From Arenicola marina (Eukaryota; Annelida; Polychaeta; Arenicolidae): a DNA stretch of 64,000 nt. The position numbers and the translations under genes are program-made. The DNA lies in NCBI GenBank assembly GCA_964019135.1, contig OZ025253.1, positions 9,181,059 through 9,245,058 on the forward strand, in the 5' to 3' direction. Shown here piece by piece: positions 37,001 to 45,029 of the stretch. Under the pieces are notes generated by a model that was not told where the DNA came from, did not search any database, and worked only from the letters and a program-made list of their open reading frames with translations. Position 1 is the stretch's first letter, and each line of letters begins with the position of its first letter.

Positions 37001-40000
37001 TTTAATGGTCAATTGTCGGGAGCAACTACGACGGAAGACACTTTTCGGGCCTAATATACAACCCAGACAGAGTACTGGCATACTTATTGCCTACTTAGTG
37101 TCATGCAAATCTGCGAAGAACCAGAAATAAGACGCGTTTAGAATCACTAATGGAGTTATAGAAACTAGACCAGCTAACCTGGAACCTGTGTTATTAATGG
37201 CTGCAATCGAAGGAGACATCAAAGCGAAGAGACGGTGACATATGCAAACATATTAACGCCAGTTACATGTAGACGACAGCGTAGTGGTCTCAGTCGGGGT
37301 GACTGCGGTGGAAGGTGACGTGGTCGGCGTAGTGGCCTCAGTCCTGGTGACGGTGGTGGAAGGTGATGTGGTCGGCGTAGTGGTCTCAGTCGCGGTGACT
37401 GTGGTGGAAGGTGATGTGGTCGGCGTAGTGGTCTCAGCCGTTGTGACTGTCGTGGAAGGTGATGTGGTCGGCGTAGTGGTCTCAGTCGCGGTGACTGTGG
37501 TGGAAGGTGATGTGGTCGGCGTAGTGGTCTCAGCCGTTGTGACTGTCGTGGAAGGTGACGTGGTCGGCGTAGTGGCTTCAGTCGCGGTGACTGTGGTGGA
37601 AGGTGATGTGGTCGGCGTAGTGGTCTCAGTCGCGGTGACTGTGGTGAAAGGTGATGTGGTCGGCGTAGTGGCCTCAGTCGTGGTGACTGTGGTGGAAGGT
37701 GATGTGGTCGGCGTAGTGGTCTCAGTCGCGGTGACTGTGGTGGAAGGTGATGTGGTCGGCGTAGTGGTCTCAGTCGCGGTGACTGTGGTGGAAGGTGATG
37801 TGGTCGGCGTAGTGGTCTCAGTCGCGGTGACTGTGGTGGAAGGTGATGTGGTCGGCGTAGTGGTCTCAGTCGCGGTGACTGTGGTGGAAGGTGATGTGGT
37901 CGGCGTAGTGGTCTCAGTCGCGGTGACTGTGGTGGAAGGTGATGTGGTCGGCGTAGTGGCCTCAGTCGTGGTGACTGTGGTGGAAGGTGATGTGGTCGGC
38001 GTAGTGGTCTCAGTCGCGGTGACTGTGGTGGAAGGTGACGTGGTCGGCGTAGTGGTCTCAGTCGCGGTGACTGTGGTGGAAGGTGATGTGGACAGCGTTG
38101 TGGTCTCAGTCGCGGTGACTGCGGGGGAAGGTGATGTGGTCAGCGTAGTGGTCTCAGTCGTGGTGACTGTGGTGGAAGGTGATGTGGTCGGCGTAGTGGT
38201 CTCAGCCGTGGTGACTGTCGTGGAAGGTGACGTGGTCGGCGTTGTGGTCTCAGTCGCGGTGACTGTGGTGGAAGGTGATGTGGTCGGCGTAGTGGCCTCA
38301 GTCGTGGTGACTGTGGTGGAAGGTCATGTGGTCGGCGTTGTTGTCTCAGTCGCGGTGACTGTGGTGGAAGGTGATGTGGACGGCGTTGTGGCCTCAGTCG
38401 TGGTGACTGTGGTAGAAGGTGATGTGGTTGGCGTAGTCGCCTCAGTCGTGGTGACGGTGGTGGAAGGTGATCTGGTCGGCGTAGTGGTCTCAGTCGCGGT
38501 GACTGTGGTGGAAGGTCATGTGGTCGGCGTTGTTGTCTCAGTCGCGGTGACTGTGGTGGAAGGTGATGTGGACGGCGTTGTGGCCTCAGTCGTGGTGACT
38601 GTGGTAGAAGGTGATGTGGTTGGCGTAGTCGCCTCAGTCGTGGTGACGGTGGTGGAAGGTGATCTGGTCGGCGTAGTGGTCTCAGTCGCGGTGACTGTGG
38701 TGGAAGGTGACGTGGTCGGCGTAGTCGCCTCAGTCGTGGTGACGGTGGTGGAAGGTGATCTGGTCGGCGTAGTGGTCTCAGTCGCGGTGACTGTGGTGGA
38801 AGGTGATGTGGTCGGCGTTGTGGTCTCAGTCGCGGTGACTGTGGTGGAAGGTGGTGTGGTCGGCGTAGTGGTCTGAGTCGCGGTGACTGTGGTGGAAGGT
38901 GATGTGGTCGGCGTTGTGGTCTCAGTCACGGTGACTGTGGTGGAAGGTGACGTGGTCGGCGTAGTCGCCTCAGTCGTGGTGACGGTGGTGGAAGGTGATC
39001 TGGTCGGCGTAGTGGTCTCAGTCGCGGTGACTGTGGTGGAAGGTGATGTGGTCGGCGTTGTGGCCTCAGTCGTGGTGACTGTGGTGGAAGGTGATGTGGT
39101 CGGCGTAGTGGTCTGAGTCGCGGTGACTGTGGTGGAAGGTGATGTGGTCGGCGTTGTGGTCTCAGTCACGGTGACTGTGGTGGAAGGTGATGTGGTCGGC
39201 GTTGTGGTCTCAGTGGCGGTGACTGTGGTGGAAGGTGATGTGGTCGGCGTAGTGGCCTTAGTCGTGGTGACGGTGGTCGAAGGTGATGTGGTCGGCGTAG
39301 TGGTCTCAGCCGTGGTGCCTGTCGTGGAAGGGGATGTTGTTGGCGTAGTCCTCAGTCGTGGTGACAGTGGTGGAAGGTGATGTGGTCGGCGTAGTGGCCT
39401 CAGTCGCGGTGACTGTGGTGGAAGATGATGTTGTCGGCGTAGTGGCCTCAGTCGTGGTGACGGTGGGGGCAGGTGATGTGGTCGGCGTAGTGGTCTCAGT
39501 CGTGGTGACTGCGGGGGAAGGTGTTGTGGTTGGTGTAATTGTCCCTCTCGTGGTGACTGTGGTGGAAATTGCTGTGTTCCCAGTCGTGGTGGTTCTGGTG
39601 GAACGTGCTGTGGTCCCAGTCGCGGTGACTGTGGTGGAAGGTGACGTGGTCGGCGTAGTGGTCTCAGTCGCGGTGACTGTGGTGGAAGGTGATGTGGACA
39701 GCGTTGTGGTCTCAGTCGCGGTGACTGCGGGGGAAGGTTATGTGGTCAGCGTAGTGGTCTCAGTCGTGGTGACTGTGGTGGAAGGTGATGTGGTCGGCGT
39801 AGTGGTCTCAGCCGTGGTGACTGTCGTGGAAGGTGACGTGGTCGGCGTTGTGGTCTCAGTCGCGGTGACTGTGGTGGAAGGTGATGTGGTCGGCGTTGTT
39901 GTCTCAGTCGCGGTGACTGTGGTGGAAGGTGATGTGGACGGCGTTGTGGCCTCAGTCGTTGTGACTGTGGTGGAAGGTGATGTGGTCGGCGTAGTGGTCT

Positions 40001-43000
40001 CAGTCGCGGTGACTGTCGTGGAAGGTGATGTGGTTGGCGTAGTCGCCTCAGTCGTGGTGACGGTGGTGGAAGGTGATCTGGTCGGCGTAGTGGTCTCAGT
40101 CGCGGTGACTGTGGTGGAAGGTGATGTGGTCGGCGTTGTGGCCTCAGTCGTGGTGACTGTGGTGGAAGGTGATGTGGTCGGCCTAGTGGTCTGAGTCGCG
40201 GTGACTGTGGTGGAAGGTGATGTGGTCGGCGTTGTGGTCTCAGTCACGGTGACTGTGGTGGAAGGTGATGTGGTCGGCGTTGTGGTCTCAGTGGCGGTGA
40301 CTGTGGTGGAAGGTGATGTGGTCGGCGTAGTGGCCTTAGTCGTGGTGACGGTGGTCGAAGGTGATGTGGTCGGCGTAGTGGTCTCAGCCGTGGTGCCTGT
40401 CGTGGAAGGTGATGTTGTTGGCGTAGTCCTCAGTCGTGGTGACAGTGGTGGAAGGTGATGTGGTCGGCGTAGTGGCCTCAGTCGCGGTGACTGTGGTGGA
40501 AGATGATGTTGTCGGCGTAGTGGCCTCAGTCGTGGTGACGGTGGGGGCAGGTGATGTGGTCGGCGTAGTGGTCTCAGTCGTGGTGACTGCGGGGGAAGGT
40601 GTTGTGGTTGGTGTAATTGTCCCTCTCGTGGTGACTGTGGTGGAAATTGCTGTGTTCCCAGTCGTGGTGGTTCTGGTGGAACGTGCTGTGGTCCCAGTCG
40701 TGGCGGCTATGGTGGAAGGTGTTGTGGTCGGCGTAGTGGTCTCAGTCGTGGTGACTGCGGGGGAAGGTGTTGTGGTTGGTGTAATTGTCCCTCTCGTGGT
40801 GACTGTGGTGGAAATTGCTGTGTTCCCAGTCGTGGTGGTTCTGGTGGAACGTGCTGTGGTCCCAGTCGTGGCGGCTATGGTGGAAGGTGTTGTGGTCGGC
40901 GTAGTGGTCTCAGTCATGGTGATGGTTGTGCAGGGTGTTGTGGTCGGTTTAATTGTCCCTCTCGTGGTGACTGTGGTGGAAGGTGTTGTGGTCGGTGTAG
41001 TTGTCCCAGTCGTGGTGGCTGTGGTGGAAGGTGTTGTGGTCGGTGTAGTTGTCCCGGTCGTGGTGGCTGTGGTGGAAGGTGTTGTGGTCGGTGTAATTGT
41101 CCCTCTCGTGGTGACTGTGGCGAAAGGTGTTGTGGTCGGTGTGGTTGTCCCGGTCGTGGTGACTGTGGTGGAAGGTGTTGTGGTCGGTGTAGTGGTCCCA
41201 GTCGTGGTGAATGTGGTGGAAGGTGTTGTGGTCTGTGTAGTTGTCCCGGTCGTGGTGACTGTGGTGGAAGGTGTTGTGGTCGGTGTAGTGGTCCCAGTCG
41301 TGGTGAATGTGGTGGAAGGTGTTGTGGTCTGTGTAGTTGTCCCGGTCGTGGTGACTGTGGTGGAAGGTGTTGTGGTCTGTGTAGTTGTCCCGGTCGTGGT
41401 GGCTGTGGTGGAAGTTGTTGTGGTCGGTGTATTGGTCCCAGTCGTGGTGACTGTGGTGGAAGGTGTTGTGGTCGGTGTAGTTGTCCCGGTCGTGGTGAAT
41501 GTGGTGGAAGGTGTTGTGGTCGGTGTAGTTGTCCCGGTCATGGTGACTGTGGTGGAAGGTGTTGTGGTCGGTGTGGTTGTCCCGGTCGTGGTGACTGTGG
41601 TGGAACGTGTTGTGGTCCGTGTAGTGGTCCCTGTCGTGGTGGCTGTAGTGGGAGGTGTTGTTGTCGGTGCAGTGGTCCCGGTCGCGGTGACGGCGGTGGA
41701 TGATACAGTTGTCGAAGCTCTTATGGATAATAATCCGGCGTATAATCGATTCGTAACGCCTATAAACATCGCATAATATGGAGTCCCTCGCAGTTTTAAG
41801 CTGACTCATGGTTATTGCTGAGACAAAAGGTGGCATTGTATACAACCGGCCGGTAGTTGTTTCTTAGGACATAATCAAGCGTGCAATATAATGGTAAGAT
41901 ATCCCAGTTCGTACTCCTCAAGCAACTATTGCGTATTAATAGATCTACTGTTTCTAACATTAAAGAATAATGCCCTTTAGACAATATAGTCGTAATGCAC
42001 AAACTGATAATATGAATATCAGTCACATTTACTGATTAACGTCAATCCGTAGATCGTCTTTGATCAGGCGCCGCCAAATGTTTGGCTTGACAGGATACTC
42101 CATTATTATTTTATTCGTTGAAATTCTGGACTCATAGATCTCTCTTATACTCGAATAAAATAATATTAGGCAAGAATTGACTAACTCGGAACTTTTAGGC
42201 GCTCATAGAGGGATGGCAAGGGCTGCGCGCAACAGTTTTTATATTGAAATTCAGACTCACTGCTCATTGGCTTGAGGTCACAGAAAGCAAAGCAAACATG
42301 AATACATATCACGCGGTAATTGTCCGTGTCTTATGTAAATGGTCAAGGCTATTAAGCCTGCTTTAGGATATTCAAAAATTAGTTTCATTTGAGTGGAAGC
42401 CTAAACATACAAAACATACAAAACTTCATATCGTTTTCTTCTTTGTACGTGTGGTCAATCCCGGTATGAGATACAAGCGGAAATGTGTCCGAAAGCCCAT
42501 TATAATACATGCAGAACAGTGATCAATAACATTCAGTAAAGAAAATCAGGAAGTGTGGTACAAACGAGTTGACGTTATCAGATATTGCCACAGGAACTTG
42601 GGCACCTGATTTTGCGAATGAACCACATGTGAAAGAAGAAAGGGTTAGCACCAATTATATGAGTAATACACAGAAATCTGAGAACCGTCATCGTACGTAA
42701 TAAGAGTGCTGATGCCGTTGACAAAATACATGTGCAACGCGAATAACAAAAGATGAAACAACAGTTTTGCAATGATGCCACACTACGAAGTGAATAATAA
42801 GATGATTGCTAAACCATCGTGTCACTTCACTAAGATATCGTAATTTTTTTTCGCCAAATAAGAAAAATGAATTGCCGGCCCGAAATAATTAAAAAATTGT
42901 TCAATTTATCATAAATATAGGGCAAACATGCTCTGGAATAATATTGGTAGAAAACGCATTTCCCAAAAATGGCTGCATTCCCATAATCGCAGCATAATGC

Positions 43001-44986
43001 TTGTCTTCATTACTCGTCAAATTGCGATCAGTGGTTTAATTAACATGTACAATGTAGGGTTACGAGCTCGTAACTCTTAGTGAAACGATCCCCAGGTTGG
43101 CTTCCATCAAATTCTTTCATATTAGCATTATCGCACGAATGATTACGCCTAGGTTTCTGTCACATACAGATGACACAATCGATTCCATGCGTGACCGAAT
43201 TATCCCATTAATATTACTCACAAGCAGACAGAAGAAAGATGCAACACATTCATTGCAGCCCAAATCATGTAAATAAGGTACATATATTTCATTCACTGAT
43301 CATCACTTACCTCCTGGTGGTGTGGTCTGAGTCGTGGTGGCTGTTGTGGAAGGTGTCGTGGTTGGTGTGGTAGTCTCAGTCGGGGTGGCTGTTGTGGAAG
43401 TTGTTGTGGTCGGCGAAGTGGTCTCAGTCGTGGTGGCTGTTGTGGAAGGTGTCATGGTTGGTGTAGTGGTCTCAGTCGTGGTAGCTGTTGTGGAAGGTGT
43501 CATGGTTGGTGTAGTGGTCTCAGTCGTGGTGGCTGCGGTGGAAGGTGTTGTGGTCCCAGTCGTGGTGACTGTGGTGGAAGGTGTGATCTCAGTCGTCGTG
43601 GGTGTTGTGGAGAGTGTTGTGGTCTGAGTGGTGGTGGCTGTGGTAGAAAGTGTAGCAGCCTCCGTCGTGGTAGGTGTGGTGGAAGGTGTTGTAGTCACAG
43701 TCGTGGTGGCTGTGGTAGAGGGTGTTTTTGTCTCAGTCGTGGTGGGTGTGGTGGAAAGTGTTGTGGTCTCAGTGGTAGTGGGTGTGCTGGAAGGTGTTGT
43801 AGTCACAGTCGTGGTGGCTGTGGTAGAGGGTGTTGTGGTCTCAGTCGTGGTTTCTGTGGTGGAAGGTGTTGTGGTCTCAGTCGTGGTGGCTGTGGTAGAG
43901 GGTGTTGTGGTCTCAGTCGTGGTTTCTGTGGTGGAAGGTGTTGTGGTCTCAGTCGTGGTTGCTGTGGTGGAAAGTGTTGTGGTCTCAGTGGCAGCGGGTG
44001 TAGTGGAAGGTGTTGTAGTCACAGTCGTGATGGCTGTGGTAGAGGGTGTTGTGGTCTCAGTCGTGGTGGCTGTGGTGGAAGGTGTTGTGGTCTCAGTCGT
44101 GGTGGCTGTGGTGGAAGGTGTTGTGGTCTCAGTCGTGGTGGCTGTGGAGGAAAGTGTTGTGGTCTCAGTGGTAATGGGTGTTTTGAAAGATGTTGTAGTC
44201 ACAGTCGTGGTGGCTGTGGTGGAAGGTGAGATCTCAGTCGTGGTGGGTGTTGTGGAGAGTGTTGTAGTCTGAGTCGTGGTAGCTGTGGTAGAAAGTGTAG
44301 CGGCCTCAGTCGTGGTAGGTGTGGTGGAAGGTGTTGTAGTCGATGTAGTGGCCTCAGTCGTGTCGACAGTGATGGAAGGTGTTTCTGTTAGTGTAGTAAT
44401 CTCAGTCGTGTCGACAGTGACGGTAGTTGTTGTGGTCGATGTAATAATCTCAGTCGTGTCGAGCGTGATGGAAGGTGTTTCGGTCAGTGTAGTAATCTCA
44501 GTCGTGTCGACAGTGATGGCAAGTGTTGTGGTCGCTGTAGTAATATCAGTCGTGTCGACAGTGATGGCAGGTGTTGTGGTCGCTGTAGTAATCTCAGTCG
44601 TGTCGACAGTGATGGAAGGTGTTGTATTCGGTGGAGTGGTTGTCCCGGTCGCGGTGACTGCGCTGGATGATGCAGTTGTCGAAGTTCCTATGGATAATAA
44701 AGTCGTCATCCGGCTGATAATCGATTGCCAACGCCTATAAATATTGCATAATATATAATCGCGCGGAGTTTTGAAATGACTCATCGTTATTGCTGAACCA
44801 AGAGTTGGCATGATATACAACAGTGGTTTCAAGTTGAGTTGATATGGCACTCATTGTGGGCGACATATTCTTACGTGTGGGGCTTTCACTCGTGGTGGCA
44901 GTTGCTTCATAAGTCGTCCTGCCATGTCCTGGCACTACCATTGTCCCTGTTATGAGCAGACAAACGACGAAGCACTCGAGCCTCAT
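26779..44986 (-). CDS. Transmembrane mucin with four EGF and about three TIG/IPT domains (spliced gene model)
   Basis: Twelve exons were chained by hand: 44986-44875, 44687-43311, 34723-34616, 34197-34084, 33281-33165, 32730-32614, 31960-31804, 31388-31212, 30734-30608, 30328-29816, 28486-28319, 28059-26779. All introns are GT-AG, the phases agree at each junction, and the sum is 4368 nt (1455 aa plus stop). Domain order: signal peptide 1-22, Thr-rich mucin about 24-496, EGF 497-648, TIG about 649-1048, membrane helix about 1050-1073, Arg-rich stop-transfer, cytoplasmic tail of about 380 aa. Known biology of the parts suggests a cell-surface glycoprotein with an O-glycosylated stalk and plexin/MET-like TIG domains. 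No Sema, PSI, SEA, kinase or GAP domain is visible. The function and any ortholog are unknown to me. A second mucin exon (41717-37267) is left out because it breaks the frame. Confidence 0.8.
28319..28486 (-). CDS. Mucin gene exon: TIG 3 main part
   Basis: 56 codons, phase 0-0, acceptor AACCTACAG|GG, donor GTCATC|GTAAGT. It encodes [20 protein letters not shown], then [15 protein letters not shown], then RPPTTAPG, and ends LKHVVI. Following IMEIT of the previous exon this gives [11 protein letters not shown], matching plexin-type 'L-x-G-x-N-L' and the conserved C...C-x-x-P pair. Confidence 0.85.
29040..29330. repeat. Intronic tandem repeat, about 26-bp units
   Basis: About 11 units of 'caatagatgtat' joined to 'ctcaagtaatct' or 'atcaggtcatct'. 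It lies in the intron between TIG 2 and TIG 3 exons. Degenerate 'actcatacttagtgcatg' repeats follow at 29390-29780. Frames through it are periodic and not credible. Confidence 0.9.
29816..30328 (-). CDS. Mucin gene exon: TIG 2 second half with long insert carrying two furin-type sites
   Basis: It opens [18 protein letters not shown] (TIG Cys pair), then has about 100 residues that do not fit a TIG, containing [10 protein letters not shown] (RRRR at residues 839-842) and [10 protein letters not shown] (RERR at 895-898). Both match the R-x-[KR]-R furin consensus. It ends '[20 protein letters not shown]' and '[18 protein letters not shown]' KIMEIT, very like the end of plexin TIG domains and the start of the next. 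Acceptor CCGCCAG|CC, donor ATAACG|GTGAGC, phase 0-0, 171 codons. Confidence 0.8.
30608..30734 (-). CDS. Mucin gene exon: TIG 2 first half
   Basis: Acceptor GACGCAG|A rebuilds Glu with the previous exon (GA+A), giving [16 protein letters not shown]. It continues [19 protein letters not shown] and NNSYFKE. The donor is AAAGAG|GTAAGC, phase 0. The GGT-x-V-T-V-x-G-x-x-L pattern again marks a TIG. Confidence 0.85.
31212..31388 (-). CDS. Mucin gene exon: TIG 1 second half and start of TIG 2
   Basis: Acceptor CGTTGCAG|A, donor AAGGA|GTAGGT, phase 2-2. It encodes [20 protein letters not shown], then [20 protein letters not shown], then [32 protein letters not shown] is the typical join where one TIG ends (F-x-Y) and the next begins (P-x-I/L). 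It carries an N-glycosylation sequon NET. Confidence 0.85.
31804..31960 (-). CDS. Mucin gene exon: TIG/IPT domain 1, first half
   Basis: Encodes [18 protein letters not shown], then [16 protein letters not shown], then '[16 protein letters not shown]'. P-x-I-x-x-x-x-P...GGT-x-I-T-V-x-G-x-x-L is the classic opening of an IPT/TIG (immunoglobulin-like, plexin, transcription factor) fold. Phase 1 in, phase 2 out (CGACAT|GTAAGA). Confidence 0.85.
32614..32730 (-). CDS. Mucin gene exon: EGF domain 4
   Basis: Phase 1-1 exon, acceptor CACAACAG|TT, donor AATG|GTAAGT. It encodes [16 protein letters not shown], then [17 protein letters not shown], then QLCEN, with six cysteines. It joins EGF 3 through a split Val codon (G+TT). 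The identical phase and similar length of the four exons indicate growth by exon duplication. Confidence 0.92.
33165..33281 (-). CDS. Mucin gene exon: EGF domain 3
   Basis: Phase 1-1 exon, acceptor TTTCCAG|AT, donor AACG|GTAAGA. It encodes [15 protein letters not shown], then [12 protein letters not shown], then [11 protein letters not shown], with six cysteines. It joins EGF 2 through a split Asp codon (G+AT). Confidence 0.9.
34084..34197 (-). CDS. Mucin gene exon: EGF domain 2
   Basis: Phase 1-1 exon, acceptor CTTCCAG|CG, donor AGCG|GTGAGT. It encodes [15 protein letters not shown], then [20 protein letters not shown], with six cysteines. It joins EGF 1 through a split Ser codon (T+CG). 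Confidence 0.9.
34616..34723 (-). CDS. Mucin gene exon: EGF domain 1
   Basis: Phase 1-1 exon, acceptor CCGCAG|GT, donor AACT|GTAAGT. It encodes [13 protein letters not shown], then [11 protein letters not shown], then [11 protein letters not shown], with six cysteines in EGF spacing. [12 protein letters not shown] fits the Cx[DN]x4[FY]xCxC pattern for Asp/Asn beta-hydroxylation. Fringe/POMT-type glycosylation is possible but not inferable. Confidence 0.9.
35230..35600 (+). repeat. Diverged duplicate pair, copy 1
   Basis: The segment matches 36850-37160 at perhaps 65-75% by eye: '(t)acgacgatgt...gggtaatg', 'cacatctgcaaagcg' against 'caaatctgcgaagaa', 'caacgacgtcgctttcatat' against 'caacgacgttgtatttatat'. 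In copy 1 a frame ending at about 35313 reads [12 protein letters not shown] then stop. The pair brackets the tyrosine-recombinase fragment. Confidence 0.6.
35702..35812. repeat. 20-21 bp tandem repeat, five copies
   Basis: Units of 'ggtttattagattaaaaa' with small variations lie in the intron, about 370 bp downstream (on the plus strand) of the YDDV-type segment. Confidence 0.9.
36178..36825 (-). pseudogene. Tyrosine-recombinase retroelement (DIRS/Ngaro-like) fragment
   Basis: The N-terminal part, about 36821-36680, reads [20 protein letters not shown] then '[18 protein letters not shown]', the SAM-like domain of tyrosine recombinases. After frameshifts '[12 protein letters not shown]' follows, and 36552-36178 carries '[19 protein letters not shown]', '[16 protein letters not shown]' (the first catalytic Arg region) and '[14 protein letters not shown]'. 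The downstream H-x-x-R and Tyr motifs are not recognisable, so the gene is truncated. No RT/RNase H is nearby. It sits in the intron between the second mucin exon and the first EGF exon, on the same strand as the host gene. Confidence 0.7.
36850..37160 (+). repeat. Diverged duplicate pair, copy 2
   Basis: Counterpart of 35230-35600. The matching frame reads [13 protein letters not shown] then stop at about 36880. It could be an ancient duplication of mucin-gene intron DNA, the repeats of the tyrosine-recombinase element, or the tail of an unrelated gene. Confidence 0.6.
37267..41717 (-). pseudogene. Second mucin exon, tandem duplicate, frame-broken (or alternative secreted-form exon)
   Basis: It begins CTTCGACAACTG, encoding [15 protein letters not shown], clearly homologous to the start of the first mucin exon. 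The upstream intron is also homologous. It consists of 48-bp (16-codon) units coding for variants of [16 protein letters not shown] and [17 protein letters not shown] phase-1 donor ACAT|GTAACT ends it. Its length is 4451 nt, 4 nt short of a multiple of three-compatible 4455. Two 2-nt deletions (near 40428 and 39349, unit 'gtagtcctcag' against 'gtagtggtctcag') shift the frame. Read from exon 2, the frame stops at about 40384. Further stops (TAA near 39738, TGA near 38516 and 38325) lie in the Thr-rich frame downstream. Including it would produce a truncated, mucin-only protein of about 940 aa. Confidence 0.7.
37284..41690. repeat. 48-bp coding minisatellite
   Basis: About 90 units of 48 bp. 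The distal half uses 'gtggtcggcgtagtggtctc' and the proximal half 'gtggtcggtgtagttgtccc'. Because the unit is a multiple of three, both strands stay open over long runs. The minus frame is Thr/Ser/Pro-rich (mucin) and the plus frame Val-rich. An internal segment of about 1.08 kb is itself duplicated (see findings). Confidence 0.95.
41840..43310. other. Intron of the mucin gene; nothing else recognised
   Basis: A/T-rich, with no open frame of note. It lies between the two mucin exons. The stretch adjoining 41717 (to about 41835) is a duplicate of the intron sequence next to exon 2 (44688-44820). Confidence 0.6.
43311..44687 (-). CDS. Mucin gene exon 2: Thr-rich repeat domain (459 codons)
   Basis: The exon is phase 1-1 (1377 nt), with acceptor TATCCATAG|GA and donor GGAG|GTAAGT. 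It starts [16 protein letters not shown], then has a 5' part with '[16 protein letters not shown]' units and a main part of 36-bp units coding for variants of [12 protein letters not shown], ending in 48-bp units and TTPPG. Ser, Thr and Pro dominate and there is no Cys, as expected for a densely O-glycosylated mucin domain. The frame is open throughout despite the repeats, which supports selection on it. Joining directly to the first EGF exon gives a Gly codon (G+GT). Confidence 0.85.
44875..44986 (-). CDS. Mucin gene exon 1: signal peptide
   Basis: Translation begins [18 protein letters not shown] with predicted cleavage after PGHG (residue 22), then [15 protein letters not shown]. The donor is CACAC|GTAAGA, phase 1. 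Splicing to exon 44687 rebuilds an Arg codon (C+GA). An AG after a pyrimidine run (ctctttttcag, exon start about 45021) lies upstream, which suggests the 5' untranslated region is itself split by an intron. The longer frame beginning at 45010 lacks an ATG there, so the ATG at 44986 is preferred. Confidence 0.8.
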
Positions 44987-45029
44987 AGCGACAATATCTC
45001 GAAGGCGCACCTGGATGCTTTCTGAAAAA

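Noticed and set aside
37284..38876. Plus-strand 530-codon Val-rich frame as a gene
   Set aside because: It is the reverse strand of the mucin repeat. It has no signal peptide, splice or promoter support, and a 48-bp stop-free unit keeps it open automatically.
40949..41845. His/Asp-rich 298-codon minus frame ([13 protein letters not shown] units)
   Set aside because: Out-of-frame reading of the mucin array; the Thr-rich frame fits the upstream exon phase and mucin composition.
44987..45010. Earlier start of the mucin gene at 45010
   Set aside because: The codon there is GTG, not ATG; the ATG at 44986 directly precedes a good signal peptide.
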